NCBI GenBank assembly: GCA_905233765.1 | Contig: CAJOCU010000002.1 | Span: forward strand, 62,001 to 126,000 | DNA length: 64,000 nucleotides | From: an uncultured Bacteroidaceae bacterium | GTDB taxonomy: Bacteria; Bacteroidota; Bacteroidia; Bacteroidales; Bacteroidaceae | Reading direction: 5' to 3' | Shown: positions 46,192 through 55,248 of the stretch, piece by piece | Numbering within the stretch: the first letter of the stretch is position 1 | Layout: every line of letters starts with the position of its first letter | Position numbers and translations under genes: made by a program | Notes under the pieces: model-generated | The model's input: only the letters and a program-made list of their open reading frames with translations | Told to the model about the DNA's origin: nothing | Databases searched by the model: none

Positions 46192-48367
46192 TTCTTTTTA
46201 ATAAAGCATCTATGGTTGGTTCGCTTCCTCGGAAGCGTTTGTAGAGGGTCATGGGATGTTCTGTGCCGCCACGCGAGAGAATGCAGTCGCGGAAGCGCTG
46301 AGCGGTAGTGCGGTCGAAGATGCCATGCTCCTTGAAGACGGAGAAGGCGTCGGCGTCAAGCACTTCAGCCCACTTGTAGCTATAGTAGCCGGCCGCATAG
46401 CCGCCCGACATAATGTGCCCGAATTGAACCGTCATGCAGGTACCAGGTACTTCTTCAAACAGCAATGCACGCTGCCACGCTTCGTGCTCGAAGGACTGAA
46501 CATCGTCCGTGAAGGGCTCGGTGAGAGTGTAGTAAGCCATATCGAGTAGTCCGAAGCTCACCTGACGGATGCATGCATAGGCCACGTTGAAGTTGCGACT
46601 GTCGATAATACGCTGGATGAGGTCATCGGGCATCGGCTCACCCGTCTCGTAGTGGCGGGCGAAGGTGTTGAGGAAATCTGGCTCGACGGCGAAGTTCTCC
46701 ATCAACTGCGACGGCAACTCCACGAAGTCCCAATAAACGCTGGTGCCAGAGAGACTTGCAAAACGCGTGTTGGCGAAGATGCCGTGCAGAGCGTGGCCGA
46801 ACTCGTGGAGGAAGGTCTCCACCTCGCCGAGCGTCAGCAGGGCGGGCTTCGTCTCGGTGGGCTTAGTGAAATTCATCACCAGCGAGACGTGCGGACGGCT
46901 GTTTTTCCATGTAGAGGGGTCTGTCGGGGGGATGAGAACTGGCTTTCCCTTCGCGATGGTATCGCGGAGCACAGGGTCAGCGAGGTCACTTTCGTCGAGA
47001 TCGGGCCCAATCCATTGTTCCTTGAACGAGGTCATCCAAGCACCGCTCTGCTTGCCCTTGCGTGGGTGGAAGTCGGTGTATAGCACGGCTAGGAAACTGC
47101 CATCCTGATCAAGAACCTCATAGGCCTGCACGTCAGGGTGATAGACAGGGATGTCCTTGTTCTCGCGGAAGGTGATGCCGTAGAGGCGTGTGGCGAGAGC
47201 AAAGACTCCCTCCTTCACGCGCGCGAGTTCTAAATATGGTCGGAGCATCTCGGCGTCGATGTTGAAGCGTTCCATCTTCAATTTATGCCCGTAGTAGGAG
47301 AAATCCCAGGGCTTCAGCTCGAAGTCTGCACCTTCCAACTTACAAGCTATTGCCTCAATCTCAGCCACCTCTTTACGCGCTGGCTCAATGTAGGCATCGA
47401 GCAGTTGGTCAAGCAAGTGATAGACATTCTCTGCCGACTCAGCCATGCGCTCTTTCAACACGTAGTCAGCAAAGGTCTTGTAGCCCAGCAGCTGCGCACG
47501 TTCACGACGCAGGTTAACAATGCGGTGGACGATATCCTCGTTGTTCAGCTCGTTCTTCTCGATGCAGATGGTATTCTTGGCCATATACATCTGGCGGCGC
47601 AGCTCGCGCTTGTCGGCGTAGGTCATGAAGGGACCGTAGGAGGGGGCGTGGAGGGTGAAAAGCCAGCCGTCCTTGCCACGTTCCTTAGCAGCAAGAGCTG
47701 CTGCGTCACAAGCTGACTCGGGTAGGCCTGCAAGATCTGCCTCGTTGGTCAGATAGAGCTCGTAGGCATTAGTGGCCTTGAGGTTATTCTGCGAAAACTG
47801 AAGAGTGAGCAAGCTCATCTCGTTGTTGATTTCGCGTAAACGGGCCTGATGTTCGTCATCAAGGGCTACCCCCGCTCGGATAAAGCCGTCATAGGACTTT
47901 TCCAACAACATCTGTTCCTCGGGCGTCAGCGGGCGAGGGGAGGAGGAAGGGCTCGCGGGCGAAGCGCTCGCCGCACTTCTTGAGGCAGGGGCTGCGGGGT
48001 GGTATTGTTGATAGACGGCCTGAATGCGTTGAAAGTGGCGCTTGTTGAAGAGGATGTTGTTAGCGTGCTCTGTGAGAACAGGAGAGAGCTTCTGTGCCAA
48101 TGCATCCATCTCGTCGTTCGTTTCGGCCGAGAGCAGATTGAAGAACACCTTGGTAACACGTTCCAACATGTCGTCGAGCGTTGTGACGGCGATGGTGTTG
48201 TCGAAGGTCGGCGGCTCAGGATTGTCGATGATGCATTGGATGAAAGCATCATCCTGGCGAATACCTTCAAGGATGGCCGGCTCGTAGTCCTCGAGTTGAA
48301 TACGGTCGAACGGCGCGGTGTTATGCGGCGTTTTGTAATCTCTGTTAAAGAAAGGATTATCTCTCAT
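46178..48367 (-). CDS. dcp: M3-family metallopeptidase (peptidyl-dipeptidase Dcp / oligopeptidase A type)
   Basis: Zinc peptidase of 729 residues that degrades short peptides. Seen: the catalytic HEFGHALHGIFA with an upstream VETFL, the distal glutamate helix region SQLMENFAVEPDF, and the family N-terminal helices. No signal peptide, so cytoplasmic action is likely. Odd: residues about 121-145 form a Ser/Ala/Pro-rich low-complexity insert (AAPASRSAASASPASP) before the LTPEEQMLL helix where relatives have a short loop. It lies 3 bases after the Crp-type regulator gene. Confidence 0.93.
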   Translation of the reverse strand: MRDNPFFNRDYKTPHNTAPFDRIQLEDYEPAILEGIRQDDAFIQCIIDNPEPPTFDNTIAVTTLDDMLERVTKVFFNLLSAETNDEMDALAQKLSPVLTEHANNILFNKRHFQRIQAVYQQYHPAAPASRSAASASPASPSSSPRPLTPEEQMLLEKSYDGFIRAGVALDDEHQARLREINNEMSLLTLQFSQNNLKATNAYELYLTNEADLAGLPESACDAAALAAKERGKDGWLFTLHAPSYGPFMTYADKRELRRQMYMAKNTICIEKNELNNEDIVHRIVNLRRERAQLLGYKTFADYVLKERMAESAENVYHLLDQLLDAYIEPARKEVAEIEAIACKLEGADFELKPWDFSYYGHKLKMERFNIDAEMLRPYLELARVKEGVFALATRLYGITFRENKDIPVYHPDVQAYEVLDQDGSFLAVLYTDFHPRKGKQSGAWMTSFKEQWIGPDLDESDLADPVLRDTIAKGKPVLIPPTDPSTWKNSRPHVSLVMNFTKPTETKPALLTLGEVETFLHEFGHALHGIFANTRFASLSGTSVYWDFVELPSQLMENFAVEPDFLNTFARHYETGEPMPDDLIQRIIDSRNFNVAYACIRQVSFGLLDMAYYTLTEPFTDDVQSFEHEAWQRALLFEEVPGTCMTVQFGHIMSGGYAAGYYSYKWAEVLDADAFSVFKEHGIFDRTTAQRFRDCILSRGGTEHPMTLYKRFRGSEPTIDALLKRNGIK

Positions 48368-48370
48368 TGA

Positions 48371-49048
48371 TTAAAGTGTTTCTTTGATGATATTCTCAAA
48401 AGCAGGCACCTCGATGAAACGACGGCCGAGACGCAGAAATCCCTTGTCCTGCAGAGCGTGGAGGGCACGCGAGACATAGCGGTAGTCCTCGCCGAGATAG
48501 GCTCCTAAGATACGCAGTGTAATATCAAAGTGTTTGTTGCCGGCAGGACGCTGCACGTGGTGGCGTAGGAAGCGAACGATGCGACCTTCCAGCGTGGCCG
48601 GGGCTGGCATCCATTGAAGTTGCCGTTGGCGTGCACTGAGGGTAGAGAGGGCATTCAGCACATTGATGCGGAAGACCTCGAAGTAGCCTGTCAGCGCAGC
48701 GATGGTGCGCTTATCTACGCACAGTATGTGCGCGCTGGTAGCCGTCGTACAGGTAGCCTGATAGACGCGTGAGCTGCCGTAAAGCGAATCCAGGCCGATG
48801 GCCATGGGCGCAGGGAGGTGCTCAGTGACACTCCATGAGTGGTCTGCCGACTGTGTGGAGAATTCAATGTCGCCATCCATCACAAAAACCACGGTGTTGC
48901 ACAAGTCGTCTTGTCGTACCAGGACGGTCTGCGGCACGGCTGTCTCGAAGGTCAGATGCGTTGACTCGAGGATGCGGGTGAGGTCGTTCTGTCCAAGCCC
49001 CTGAAACAACGGCAGCGAGAGCAGTTTATCGTACATGGATTGTTCCAT
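48371..49048 (-). CDS. Crp/Fnr-family transcription regulator
   Basis: 225 residues: N-terminal cyclic-nucleotide-binding beta roll (about 15-125, LFQGLGQNDLTRILEST ... VVFVMDGDIEFST) and a C-terminal winged helix (about 150-215, LRILGAYLGEDYRYVSRALHALQDKGFLR). No Fnr-type N-terminal cysteine cluster. The residues that bind cAMP phosphate in Crp are not preserved, so the effector is unknown. It heads the minus-strand group with the M3 peptidase, deaminase and perhaps the S41 protease, and is divergent from the second CotH gene, a possible target. Confidence 0.9.
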   Translation of the reverse strand: MEQSMYDKLLSLPLFQGLGQNDLTRILESTHLTFETAVPQTVLVRQDDLCNTVVFVMDGDIEFSTQSADHSWSVTEHLPAPMAIGLDSLYGSSRVYQATCTTATSAHILCVDKRTIAALTGYFEVFRINVLNALSTLSARQRQLQWMPAPATLEGRIVRFLRHHVQRPAGNKHFDITLRILGAYLGEDYRYVSRALHALQDKGFLRLGRRFIEVPAFENIIKETL

Positions 49049-49065
49049 AACTGTCTATGAGCGTG

Positions 49066-49097
49066 CAAAAGTACGACGAAAACATGTCAAAAACAAA
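49066..49097 (-). promoter_or_regulatory. Promoter of the Crp/Fnr gene
   Basis: On the minus strand TTTG (complement of 49094-49097), a 20-base spacer and TACTTTTG (complement of 49066-49073) form a near-consensus Bacteroidetes promoter 18 bases before the start codon. Confidence 0.65.
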
Positions 49098-49135
49098 AAA
49101 TTAGTATTCTTTTTACGATTAATTGGTTGAAAGAG

Positions 49136-49166
49136 TTGCAAGAACATCGATTACGCTCTATATTTG
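49136..49166 (+). promoter_or_regulatory. Promoter of the second CotH gene
   Basis: TTG at 49136-49138, a 20-base spacer and TATATTTG at 49159-49166. It lies downstream of an in-frame ATG at 49127 and 32 bases before the ATG at 49199, which fixes the start of the CotH gene at 49199. Confidence 0.65.
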
Positions 49167-49198
49167 CAGCGGAAATAATGATAAATGCATATCTGGAT

Positions 49199-51817
49199 AT
49201 GAAAACCATATATAGATTTTCAATCACTTGCGTGACGTTGCTTGCCCTCTCATCTCTCTCCCTTGACGTGAAAGCAGCACAAAATGAGATCACCCCTTCC
49301 GACACGGTGTTCGTATATCTCTCGCCTGAACGTCTGGATGTCTATCCTCCTGCTTTCATAGAGAACATCGAGCAGTCGGCTACACGCTTTATCATCACCA
49401 CCACGGACGGTGCTGAGCACCGCTATCGGCTGACGCTGATAGACTCTGTCTCCACCTGTCCTCCCGACAGCCTGCCCCGTTTCGCGTCGTTTAAATTCAA
49501 TAATAAATTCAATGACCAGGTATATACAGATGTGGTAGCCAATATTGAAGGTGATAGCCTTATCACAGCTTCCGTTGGTGCCATCGGCAAATACCTGACA
49601 CCTTCTTTCCAGTTGTGGGACCCTCTGGCAAAAGTGTACGTGGATGGCATACAGCAGCACAGCAAAAAGACGCGCCGCAGTTTTCACGAGCCTGTATATT
49701 ACACGGTGATGCGTCCCGGATGGCAAATCATAGGAAAGGCTCCATCCAAAGCGGACGAAGAAGAGGAAGTCCCCGACGCCCCCACACCCGAAGAGCCAGT
49801 TATCACTCCCACGGAGAATGTGACCGAGGTGGAGCTGACCGCAGACATGCTCTCCACGAATGCGCCAAGCAACGATCCAGGAAATGAGGGTTTAGACAAA
49901 TTGCTGGATGGAGACGTTTATACTATCTTCCATAGCACATGGGGTACAGGCGCATATGAGAAACTTCCGTTAGACCAATCTCCTTATATCACAGTCGCTC
50001 TGCCTGAGCCCCTGCACAATATGCAGTTCAGCTACACCACCCGCAATACCGCCGGTCGCCATCCGACTGCACTGCGCATCTATGCCAGCCATGACGGAAC
50101 TAACTGGAGGACGATTCGTGATTTCACCCTGGAGGATGACAATCTCCCAACTGGTACGCTGGCTAAATATCAGTCGCCAACGATTGACTTGGAGGACGAC
50201 TATGAGTATCTACGTGTTGAACAGACAGCTTGTGCTTACAAGAATTATCTGGCATGGGCCGAGTTCTCGCTTTACAGCGTTGAAATATTGGAGCCTGAAC
50301 CTACACCTGATCCTGAACCGGAGCCCGAGCCCGAACCAGAACCCGTTCCCGAACCTACGGAGCAGGAAGAGTTACAGTGGTATCCCTTTGGTCGCACGTA
50401 CAGGGCCACCATCGACTGGCCCACAGACCGCGCTGTGATGACGCCAACCATCTACATCCAAACAGAGACGGGTGAGTTCGTGACCAGCAAATACTACTAT
50501 CTCAATGCTACCATCAGCATAGATGGCGCAGGAGTGTTTCCCGACATGGATCCTACCTTCGTCATGATCAAAGGTCGCGGCAACAGCAGTTGGAACTATT
50601 CAAAGAAGCCATACCGGTTGAAATTCAATGAGAAGCAGAAGCCCTTTGGAATGAAAGCCGGAAAGAGCTGGGTGCTGCAGGCCAATGCACAGACAGGATC
50701 CATGATGGTTAATGCCATCGGCATGAAAATTGCTAATCTCATGGGTGCGGTTGCCGCCAATCACGTGGTGCCTGTCGAACTGTATATGAACGACACCTAT
50801 ATGGGCAGCTATATCTTTAACGAGAAAGTTGGATTCTCGAACAATAGTGTGGATATTGACGATGAAACAGCTGCCGCATTTATAGAATTAGACAGCTATT
50901 ATGAGACAGGACAATTCAGGACAGAATCTTTCAATATGCCTGTCAATATCAAGGAACCTGATTTCACTGATGCAACCACTAACACAAGACTTACGAAGGA
51001 GGAAGTCGAAGAGGATATCAATGCGTTCATGGATGCCGTCTTGAACAATGCGTATATCTCTGATTGGGTGGACCTGAATTATCTGGCACCCTTCCTCTCG
51101 GTGAATGAGATGGTCGGCAACTACGAGTTGATGCATCCCAAGAGCACGTTCCTCTATAAAGAAAACTTCTTTGGTGACAGCAAGTATATCTTTGGCCCTG
51201 TTTGGGATTTGGACTGGGCTTATGGATATGAAGGCTCCGGCACATATTGCCAACAATTTGCTACGGACAACTTCTATAGTTCCCCCCGTGTGACATTCCA
51301 TGGCGACTCTAACGCCACAGATGCTCATATCTTCTGGAAGAACCTGAGGAACTGTTCGGAAGAATTGGATCGGACCTACTATGTGCTGTGGACGAGGTTT
51401 ATGAATGAGGGTGGTATAGACGAGGTAATAGCGTTCTGCGACGATTATTACCAATATGCCAATCCATCGTTCCTGCACAATGCACAATCTTGGAATGACG
51501 GCAGAAACTATTCTGGCAATGTCACCAATGCCAAGCGATGGCTGAAGCAGAGAGCTCAATATATCTATAGCCAGCTGACACCTTATGAGATTTCCACGGA
51601 TAGCAATATTCCATGGGAATCATCGGTGGCAGAATTAGATAATGATGATCCCGATGTGCCCGTTGGCATTCAACGCCCAATGCCCCAACCAACGCGTTTC
51701 AGCGTGTACGACCTTAGAGGCATACTTCTGAAGCGGGATGCCTCCTTCAACAATTGGCGCGAGGGTTTGGCCCCCGGGCTTTACATCGTGAACGGAAAGA
51801 AAGTGTTGGTGCGTTGA
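49199..51817 (+). CDS. Secreted CotH-kinase-family protein with discoidin domain
   Basis: Exported protein of 872 residues; the start at 49199 gives the signal peptide MKTIYRFSITCVTLLALSSL and lies just after a good promoter. Seen: a beta-rich N-terminal region (about 30-175), an F5/8 type C (discoidin) domain (about 205-355, LDKLLDGDVYTIFHSTWG ... RIYASHDGTNWRTI), a Pro/Glu repeat linker, and a CotH domain (about 385-790) with KGRGNSSWNYSKKPYRLKF, WVLQANAQTGSMMVNA and GPVWDLDWAYGYE. It ends in a sorting-like tail (VYDLRGILLK ... GLYIVNGKKVLVR). Discoidin domains bind glycans; the kinase-like part suggests modification of a surface glycoconjugate or protein. Divergent from a Crp-type regulator. 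Confidence 0.86.
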   Translation: MKTIYRFSITCVTLLALSSLSLDVKAAQNEITPSDTVFVYLSPERLDVYPPAFIENIEQSATRFIITTTDGAEHRYRLTLIDSVSTCPPDSLPRFASFKFNNKFNDQVYTDVVANIEGDSLITASVGAIGKYLTPSFQLWDPLAKVYVDGIQQHSKKTRRSFHEPVYYTVMRPGWQIIGKAPSKADEEEEVPDAPTPEEPVITPTENVTEVELTADMLSTNAPSNDPGNEGLDKLLDGDVYTIFHSTWGTGAYEKLPLDQSPYITVALPEPLHNMQFSYTTRNTAGRHPTALRIYASHDGTNWRTIRDFTLEDDNLPTGTLAKYQSPTIDLEDDYEYLRVEQTACAYKNYLAWAEFSLYSVEILEPEPTPDPEPEPEPEPEPVPEPTEQEELQWYPFGRTYRATIDWPTDRAVMTPTIYIQTETGEFVTSKYYYLNATISIDGAGVFPDMDPTFVMIKGRGNSSWNYSKKPYRLKFNEKQKPFGMKAGKSWVLQANAQTGSMMVNAIGMKIANLMGAVAANHVVPVELYMNDTYMGSYIFNEKVGFSNNSVDIDDETAAAFIELDSYYETGQFRTESFNMPVNIKEPDFTDATTNTRLTKEEVEEDINAFMDAVLNNAYISDWVDLNYLAPFLSVNEMVGNYELMHPKSTFLYKENFFGDSKYIFGPVWDLDWAYGYEGSGTYCQQFATDNFYSSPRVTFHGDSNATDAHIFWKNLRNCSEELDRTYYVLWTRFMNEGGIDEVIAFCDDYYQYANPSFLHNAQSWNDGRNYSGNVTNAKRWLKQRAQYIYSQLTPYEISTDSNIPWESSVAELDNDDPDVPVGIQRPMPQPTRFSVYDLRGILLKRDASFNNWREGLAPGLYIVNGKKVLVR

Positions 51818-51825
51818 TGCACCTC

Positions 51826-52674
51826 TCATTTAGCGTTCTCCACCCAATCATCTATGAGCCGGCGTGCAATAGAGGCCTTGCCTGGAATGGCAGGTAGGTT
51901 GTTGCGCGTGAACCATCCACCAGAGGAGAGCTCAGACCGTTGAAGGTGCAGCCCTCCTTCTTTGTAGTCGGCCGTGAAACCGACCATCAATCCACAGGGG
52001 TAGGGCCAGGGCTGTGAGCCAAAGTAGCGGATGTTCTCTATCTCCATGCCCGTCTCCTCGCACACTTCACGGCGCACAGCTTCCTCCAATGTTTCTCCTG
52101 TCTCCACAAAGCCTGCAACGAGGCCGTAATAAGGGCGACGGAAGTTCTTGGCGTGAACGAGGAGAATTGCCTCTTCACCGACTTCAGGCGACGGGCCTTT
52201 TGTCACCCTCACAATCACAGCGGTTGCCAACTGCGGCCAAAGTTCTTTGCCACAGTTGGTGCAGCGTTTCGAAATCTCCGTTTCCCATCGCATCGGGGCA
52301 CCACAACAGCCACAGAACTTACTGTTCTGGTCCCAGTATATGAGCTCTGCAGCTTTGCCTGCCAAGTTGTATTCATCTGCGGAAAGGACATCGAAGGAAG
52401 AGCGTAAGTTCATCATCTCAAATCCTTCAATACCTACGGCAGGGTTGTCGAGGCGAACGACTACAACCGCCTCGTCCCCGACACGTTCACTGTTCATTAA
52501 GCGTGAAACATCGCTTTGCGCCGAGTGAGGGAGGGAAGAGAGGGTGGTCACAATGTTCCAAGGTTTCAGTGAGATTGGTGCCTCTTCGCCTACAGGAAGA
52601 GAGAAAGCGCCGTCAGCGCCCTCTCTCCGTAGTAATATGTCGCCTGCACAAAGGCAAGCCCAAACCTTTTTCAT
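51826..52674 (-). CDS. nudC: NAD(H) pyrophosphatase, Nudix family
   Basis: Hydrolyses NADH or NAD to NMN(H) and AMP; relatives also remove NAD caps from RNA. 282 residues. Seen: zinc ribbon CGCCGAPMRWET ... CTNCGKELWP, the Nudix box GFVETGETLEEAVRREVCEE with ETGMEI, and the NudC-specific SQPWPYPCGLMVGF just after it. Convergent with the CotH gene (8 bases apart). Upstream of its start lie three 22-base dyad repeats. Confidence 0.95.
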   Translation of the reverse strand: MKKVWACLCAGDILLRREGADGAFSLPVGEEAPISLKPWNIVTTLSSLPHSAQSDVSRLMNSERVGDEAVVVVRLDNPAVGIEGFEMMNLRSSFDVLSADEYNLAGKAAELIYWDQNSKFCGCCGAPMRWETEISKRCTNCGKELWPQLATAVIVRVTKGPSPEVGEEAILLVHAKNFRRPYYGLVAGFVETGETLEEAVRREVCEETGMEIENIRYFGSQPWPYPCGLMVGFTADYKEGGLHLQRSELSSGGWFTRNNLPAIPGKASIARRLIDDWVENAK

Positions 52675-52685
52675 AGTGAAGTGTT

Positions 52686-52751
52686 GATCATTCCATCACG
52701 ATTGAACAATCATTCCATCATGATTGAATAATCATTCCATGATGATGGAAT
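52686..52751. repeat. Three tandem 22-base dyad repeats
   Basis: Units at 52686-52707, 52708-52729 and 52730-52751, each of the form ATCATTCCATCATGATTGAA plus two bases. Each unit is itself an imperfect palindrome centred on CATGAT. They fill the gap between the phosphohexomutase stop and the nudC start, 11 bases from that start codon. Confidence 0.9.
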
Positions 52752-52759
52752 AATGGGAA

Positions 52760-54505
52760 CTATATGCCGAGATCAGCACAAACAGCCTTCACCTTGGCCA
52801 TACCTTCCTCACAAGCGCTGGGATAGCACTTGGGGCATTGCATGGTGGCAGGCGCCTCGATGTAGAACTTAATCTTGGGCTCTGTGCCGGAAGGACGCAC
52901 GCTGATCTTGGTGCCGTCCTCAGTGAACCACTGCAGCACATTGCTCTTAGCAGGCATATCAAGCGGGGTGACCTTGCCCTCAGCATCGGTGGCGGTCAGC
53001 GCCTGATAGTCCTTGGTGCAGATGACCTTGGAGCCTGCGAGCATCTTAGGAGCTTTTGTGCCGCGGAAGTCAACCATCATCTGCTTGATCTCATCGGCAC
53101 CGGTCTTGCCCGGACGCACAACGTTGACGGTGTGATTCAGCGTGTAGCCGTACTCGAGATAGATATCCATCAGCAGGTCGTAGAGCGTCTTACCGTTGTC
53201 CTTAGCCCAGGCTGCAATCTCGCATATGAGACAGATGCTAGCGGGGCTATCCTTATCGCGAACCTTGTCGAAGGGCAGGAAACCGAAGCTCTCCTCGCCG
53301 CCGCCGATGTACTTCTTGATGCCTTCGTTCTCACGGATAAGGGCTGCAATCCACTTGAAGCCAGTGTAGCAGTCCATCATCTCCACTCCATTCTTGTCTG
53401 CGATGCGCTTGATGAGCTCTGTGGTAACGATTGTCTTGACAAGGAACTCGTTGCCCTTCAGCTGACCGAGCTTCTTCTTGTTGGCGATGATGTACCAGGC
53501 GAACATCATGCAGGTCTGGTTGCCGTTCAGGATTTCCCATTCACCCTTCGGGTTGCGGCAGACGATGGCCAGACGGTCTGCGTCGGGATCACTGGCGATG
53601 ACCAGGTCAGCATTGAGCTTCGTGCCGAGTTTCATGCCGAGGGTCATTGCCTCTGAGTTCTCAGGATTCGGGCTGACGACGGTAGGGAAGTTGCCGTCGA
53701 TGACCATCTGCTCGGGCACCACGTGGATGTTCTGGAAGCCCCATGAACGCAGTGCCTCGGGAATGATGACGCGGCCAGTGCCGTGCAGCGGAGTATAGAC
53801 GATGTTCAAGTCCTTCTGGCGCAGGATAACATCCTGATCGACCATCGCTTCCTTGACAGCCTGCAGGTAGTCCCAGTCCATCTCGCCGCCGATGATCTGG
53901 ATGAGGTCCGGGTTACCCTCCCATTTCACGTCATCCACGCTGACCTTGTTCACTTCATCGATGATACCTGTGTCATGCGGAGAGAGCACCTGAGCGCCGT
54001 CATCCCAGTAGGCCTTGTAGCCGTTGTACTCCTTGGGGTTGTGCGAAGCGGTGACGTTGACGCCAGCCTGTGCCTTCAGCTGACGGATGGCGAAGCTGAT
54101 TTCCGGGGTGGGGCGGAGGCTCTCGAAGAGATACACCTTGATGCCGTTGGCCGAGAAAATGTTAGCCACCGTCTCAGCGAACTCGCGGCCGTGGTTGCGG
54201 CAGTCATGACCCACAACGACAGCGATGTCCTTCTTGCCAGCAAAGGCTTTGTTAATATAGTTGGCGAAGCCCTGTGTAGCTGCGCCTACGATGTACTTGT
54301 TCATACGATTGGTGCCAGCGCCCATGATGCCACGCAGACCACCGGTACCAAATTCGAGGCTCTGGTAGAAAGCATCCACGAGGGCCGTCTTGTCCTCGGC
54401 ATCGAGCAATGCCTTCACCTCGGCCTTCGTCTGTTCGTCATAAACGGGGGAGGAGAGCCACTCCTGGGCTTTGGCCTCACAGGATTTAATCAATTCTATA
54501 TCCAT
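52760..54505 (-). CDS. Phosphoglucomutase/phosphomannomutase family enzyme
   Basis: Alpha-D-phosphohexomutase of 581 residues (PgcA-like). Interconverts hexose 1- and 6-phosphates, feeding glycogen or nucleotide-sugar synthesis. Seen: [18 protein letters not shown], the active serine loop [17 protein letters not shown], the metal loop [10 protein letters not shown], the sugar loop GGGEESFGF and the phosphate loop [12 protein letters not shown]. Which hexose is used is not predictable; the length suits glucose or mannose mutases of Bacteroidetes. Upstream lie 9-base NNNTTNAAC repeats. Confidence 0.94.
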   Translation of the reverse strand: MDIELIKSCEAKAQEWLSSPVYDEQTKAEVKALLDAEDKTALVDAFYQSLEFGTGGLRGIMGAGTNRMNKYIVGAATQGFANYINKAFAGKKDIAVVVGHDCRNHGREFAETVANIFSANGIKVYLFESLRPTPEISFAIRQLKAQAGVNVTASHNPKEYNGYKAYWDDGAQVLSPHDTGIIDEVNKVSVDDVKWEGNPDLIQIIGGEMDWDYLQAVKEAMVDQDVILRQKDLNIVYTPLHGTGRVIIPEALRSWGFQNIHVVPEQMVIDGNFPTVVSPNPENSEAMTLGMKLGTKLNADLVIASDPDADRLAIVCRNPKGEWEILNGNQTCMMFAWYIIANKKKLGQLKGNEFLVKTIVTTELIKRIADKNGVEMMDCYTGFKWIAALIRENEGIKKYIGGGEESFGFLPFDKVRDKDSPASICLICEIAAWAKDNGKTLYDLLMDIYLEYGYTLNHTVNVVRPGKTGADEIKQMMVDFRGTKAPKMLAGSKVICTKDYQALTATDAEGKVTPLDMPAKSNVLQWFTEDGTKISVRPSGTEPKIKFYIEAPATMQCPKCYPSACEEGMAKVKAVCADLGI

Positions 54506-54518
54506 ATTCTTTTTTAAC

Positions 54519-54554
54519 TTCTTAAACTGTTTAAACCACTTGAACTTATCGAAC
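54519..54554. repeat. Four 9-base repeats before the phosphohexomutase
   Basis: TTCTTAAAC, TGTTTAAAC, CACTTGAAC, TTATCGAAC in 9-base phase on the plus strand. On the coding (minus) strand they read GTTYRANNN and end 13 bases before the start codon. Confidence 0.78.
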
Positions 54555-54558
54555 TCTT

Positions 54559-55080
54559 TTATTTCACTTTAGCAGCAGCTTTGCGAGCAGCTTGTTCTGC
54601 TTTTTCAGCCTTAATACGGGCTTTCTCTGCCTTCTCTTGTGCCTTCAGTCGTTTGGCTTCTTCCTTGTGTGCCTTCTGCGCATCGGAAGCATCCTTCTTG
54701 GCTTGCTTTTCTGCCTTCTCAATTTCTTTCTGTTGTTTCTTTAAATCCTTGATTTTCTGCTTCGCATTTTTTTCTGTCTGCTTCGCGTTCTTGAGAGCCT
54801 GTTGTGCATCCTTGACGCCTTGTGATGCGTCCTTCTGTGCCTGCTCAGCATTCTTCAAATCCTGTTTGATAGCACTGAGGTCTGCTTTGGTGTCTTTGTG
54901 TGCCTGTTGCATCTGCGCCACATTCTGCTTGGCGCTTTCAACATTAGCTTTCATCTCGGCTGTACGTTGCTGTGCGGACTCTACTGTCGAGTTAACAATC
55001 ACTGAAGGATTAACATCCTGAGCATTCATAACCATCGGCATTACTATTGCCGAGGCAGCAATCATCAAAAATCTTTTCAT
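54559..55080 (-). CDS. Secreted Lys/Ala-rich coiled-coil protein, unknown
   Basis: Protein of 173 residues with a signal peptide ([21 protein letters not shown]); two codons upstream is another ATG (55086). The mature part is almost one continuous coiled coil (about 40-150, for example [20 protein letters not shown]) with rising Lys and Ala content, ending in TolA-like [17 protein letters not shown]. No cysteine and no lipobox. It is preceded by a textbook promoter and seems to be its own transcription unit or head of one with the mutase. Function unknown: candidates are a periplasmic spacer, chaperone of Skp type or envelope-binding protein. Confidence 0.75.
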   Translation of the reverse strand: MKRFLMIAASAIVMPMVMNAQDVNPSVIVNSTVESAQQRTAEMKANVESAKQNVAQMQQAHKDTKADLSAIKQDLKNAEQAQKDASQGVKDAQQALKNAKQTEKNAKQKIKDLKKQQKEIEKAEKQAKKDASDAQKAHKEEAKRLKAQEKAEKARIKAEKAEQAARKAAAKVK

Positions 55081-55130
55081 AGTCATTTGATTCTTGTTAA
55101 AGGGTTAGGTTTTTTTATGCATTTCTGCCG

Positions 55131-55161
55131 CAAAGATAGTCAACCTATTTGTTTTAGCAAA
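55131..55161 (-). promoter_or_regulatory. Promoter of the coiled-coil protein gene
   Basis: Minus-strand TTTG (complement of 55158-55161) and TATCTTTG (complement of 55131-55138) with 19 bases between the TTG and the -7 box: a full match to the Bacteroidetes consensus. Leader length about 45 bases. Confidence 0.8.
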
Positions 55162-55178
55162 ATTTTCTTGCCAATTTA

Positions 55179-55210
55179 TTTGGTGGAGTGGCAGAAAAGG
55201 CGTAATTTCG
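55179..55210 (+). promoter_or_regulatory. Possible promoter of the serine operon
   Basis: TTTG at 55179-55182, a 20-base spacer and TAATTTCG at 55203-55210, one base off the -7 consensus. It lies 39 bases before the serC ATG at 55249 and is back to back with the coiled-coil promoter. Confidence 0.5.
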
Positions 55211-55248
55211 CGGCATCATTTGTAAAACCACACATTATATTTATTATT

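Noticed and set aside
55087-55248. Longer serC starting at 55087
   Set aside because: The added 54 residues have no similarity to the family and contain the divergent promoter region; the family start [11 protein letters not shown] fits at 55249.
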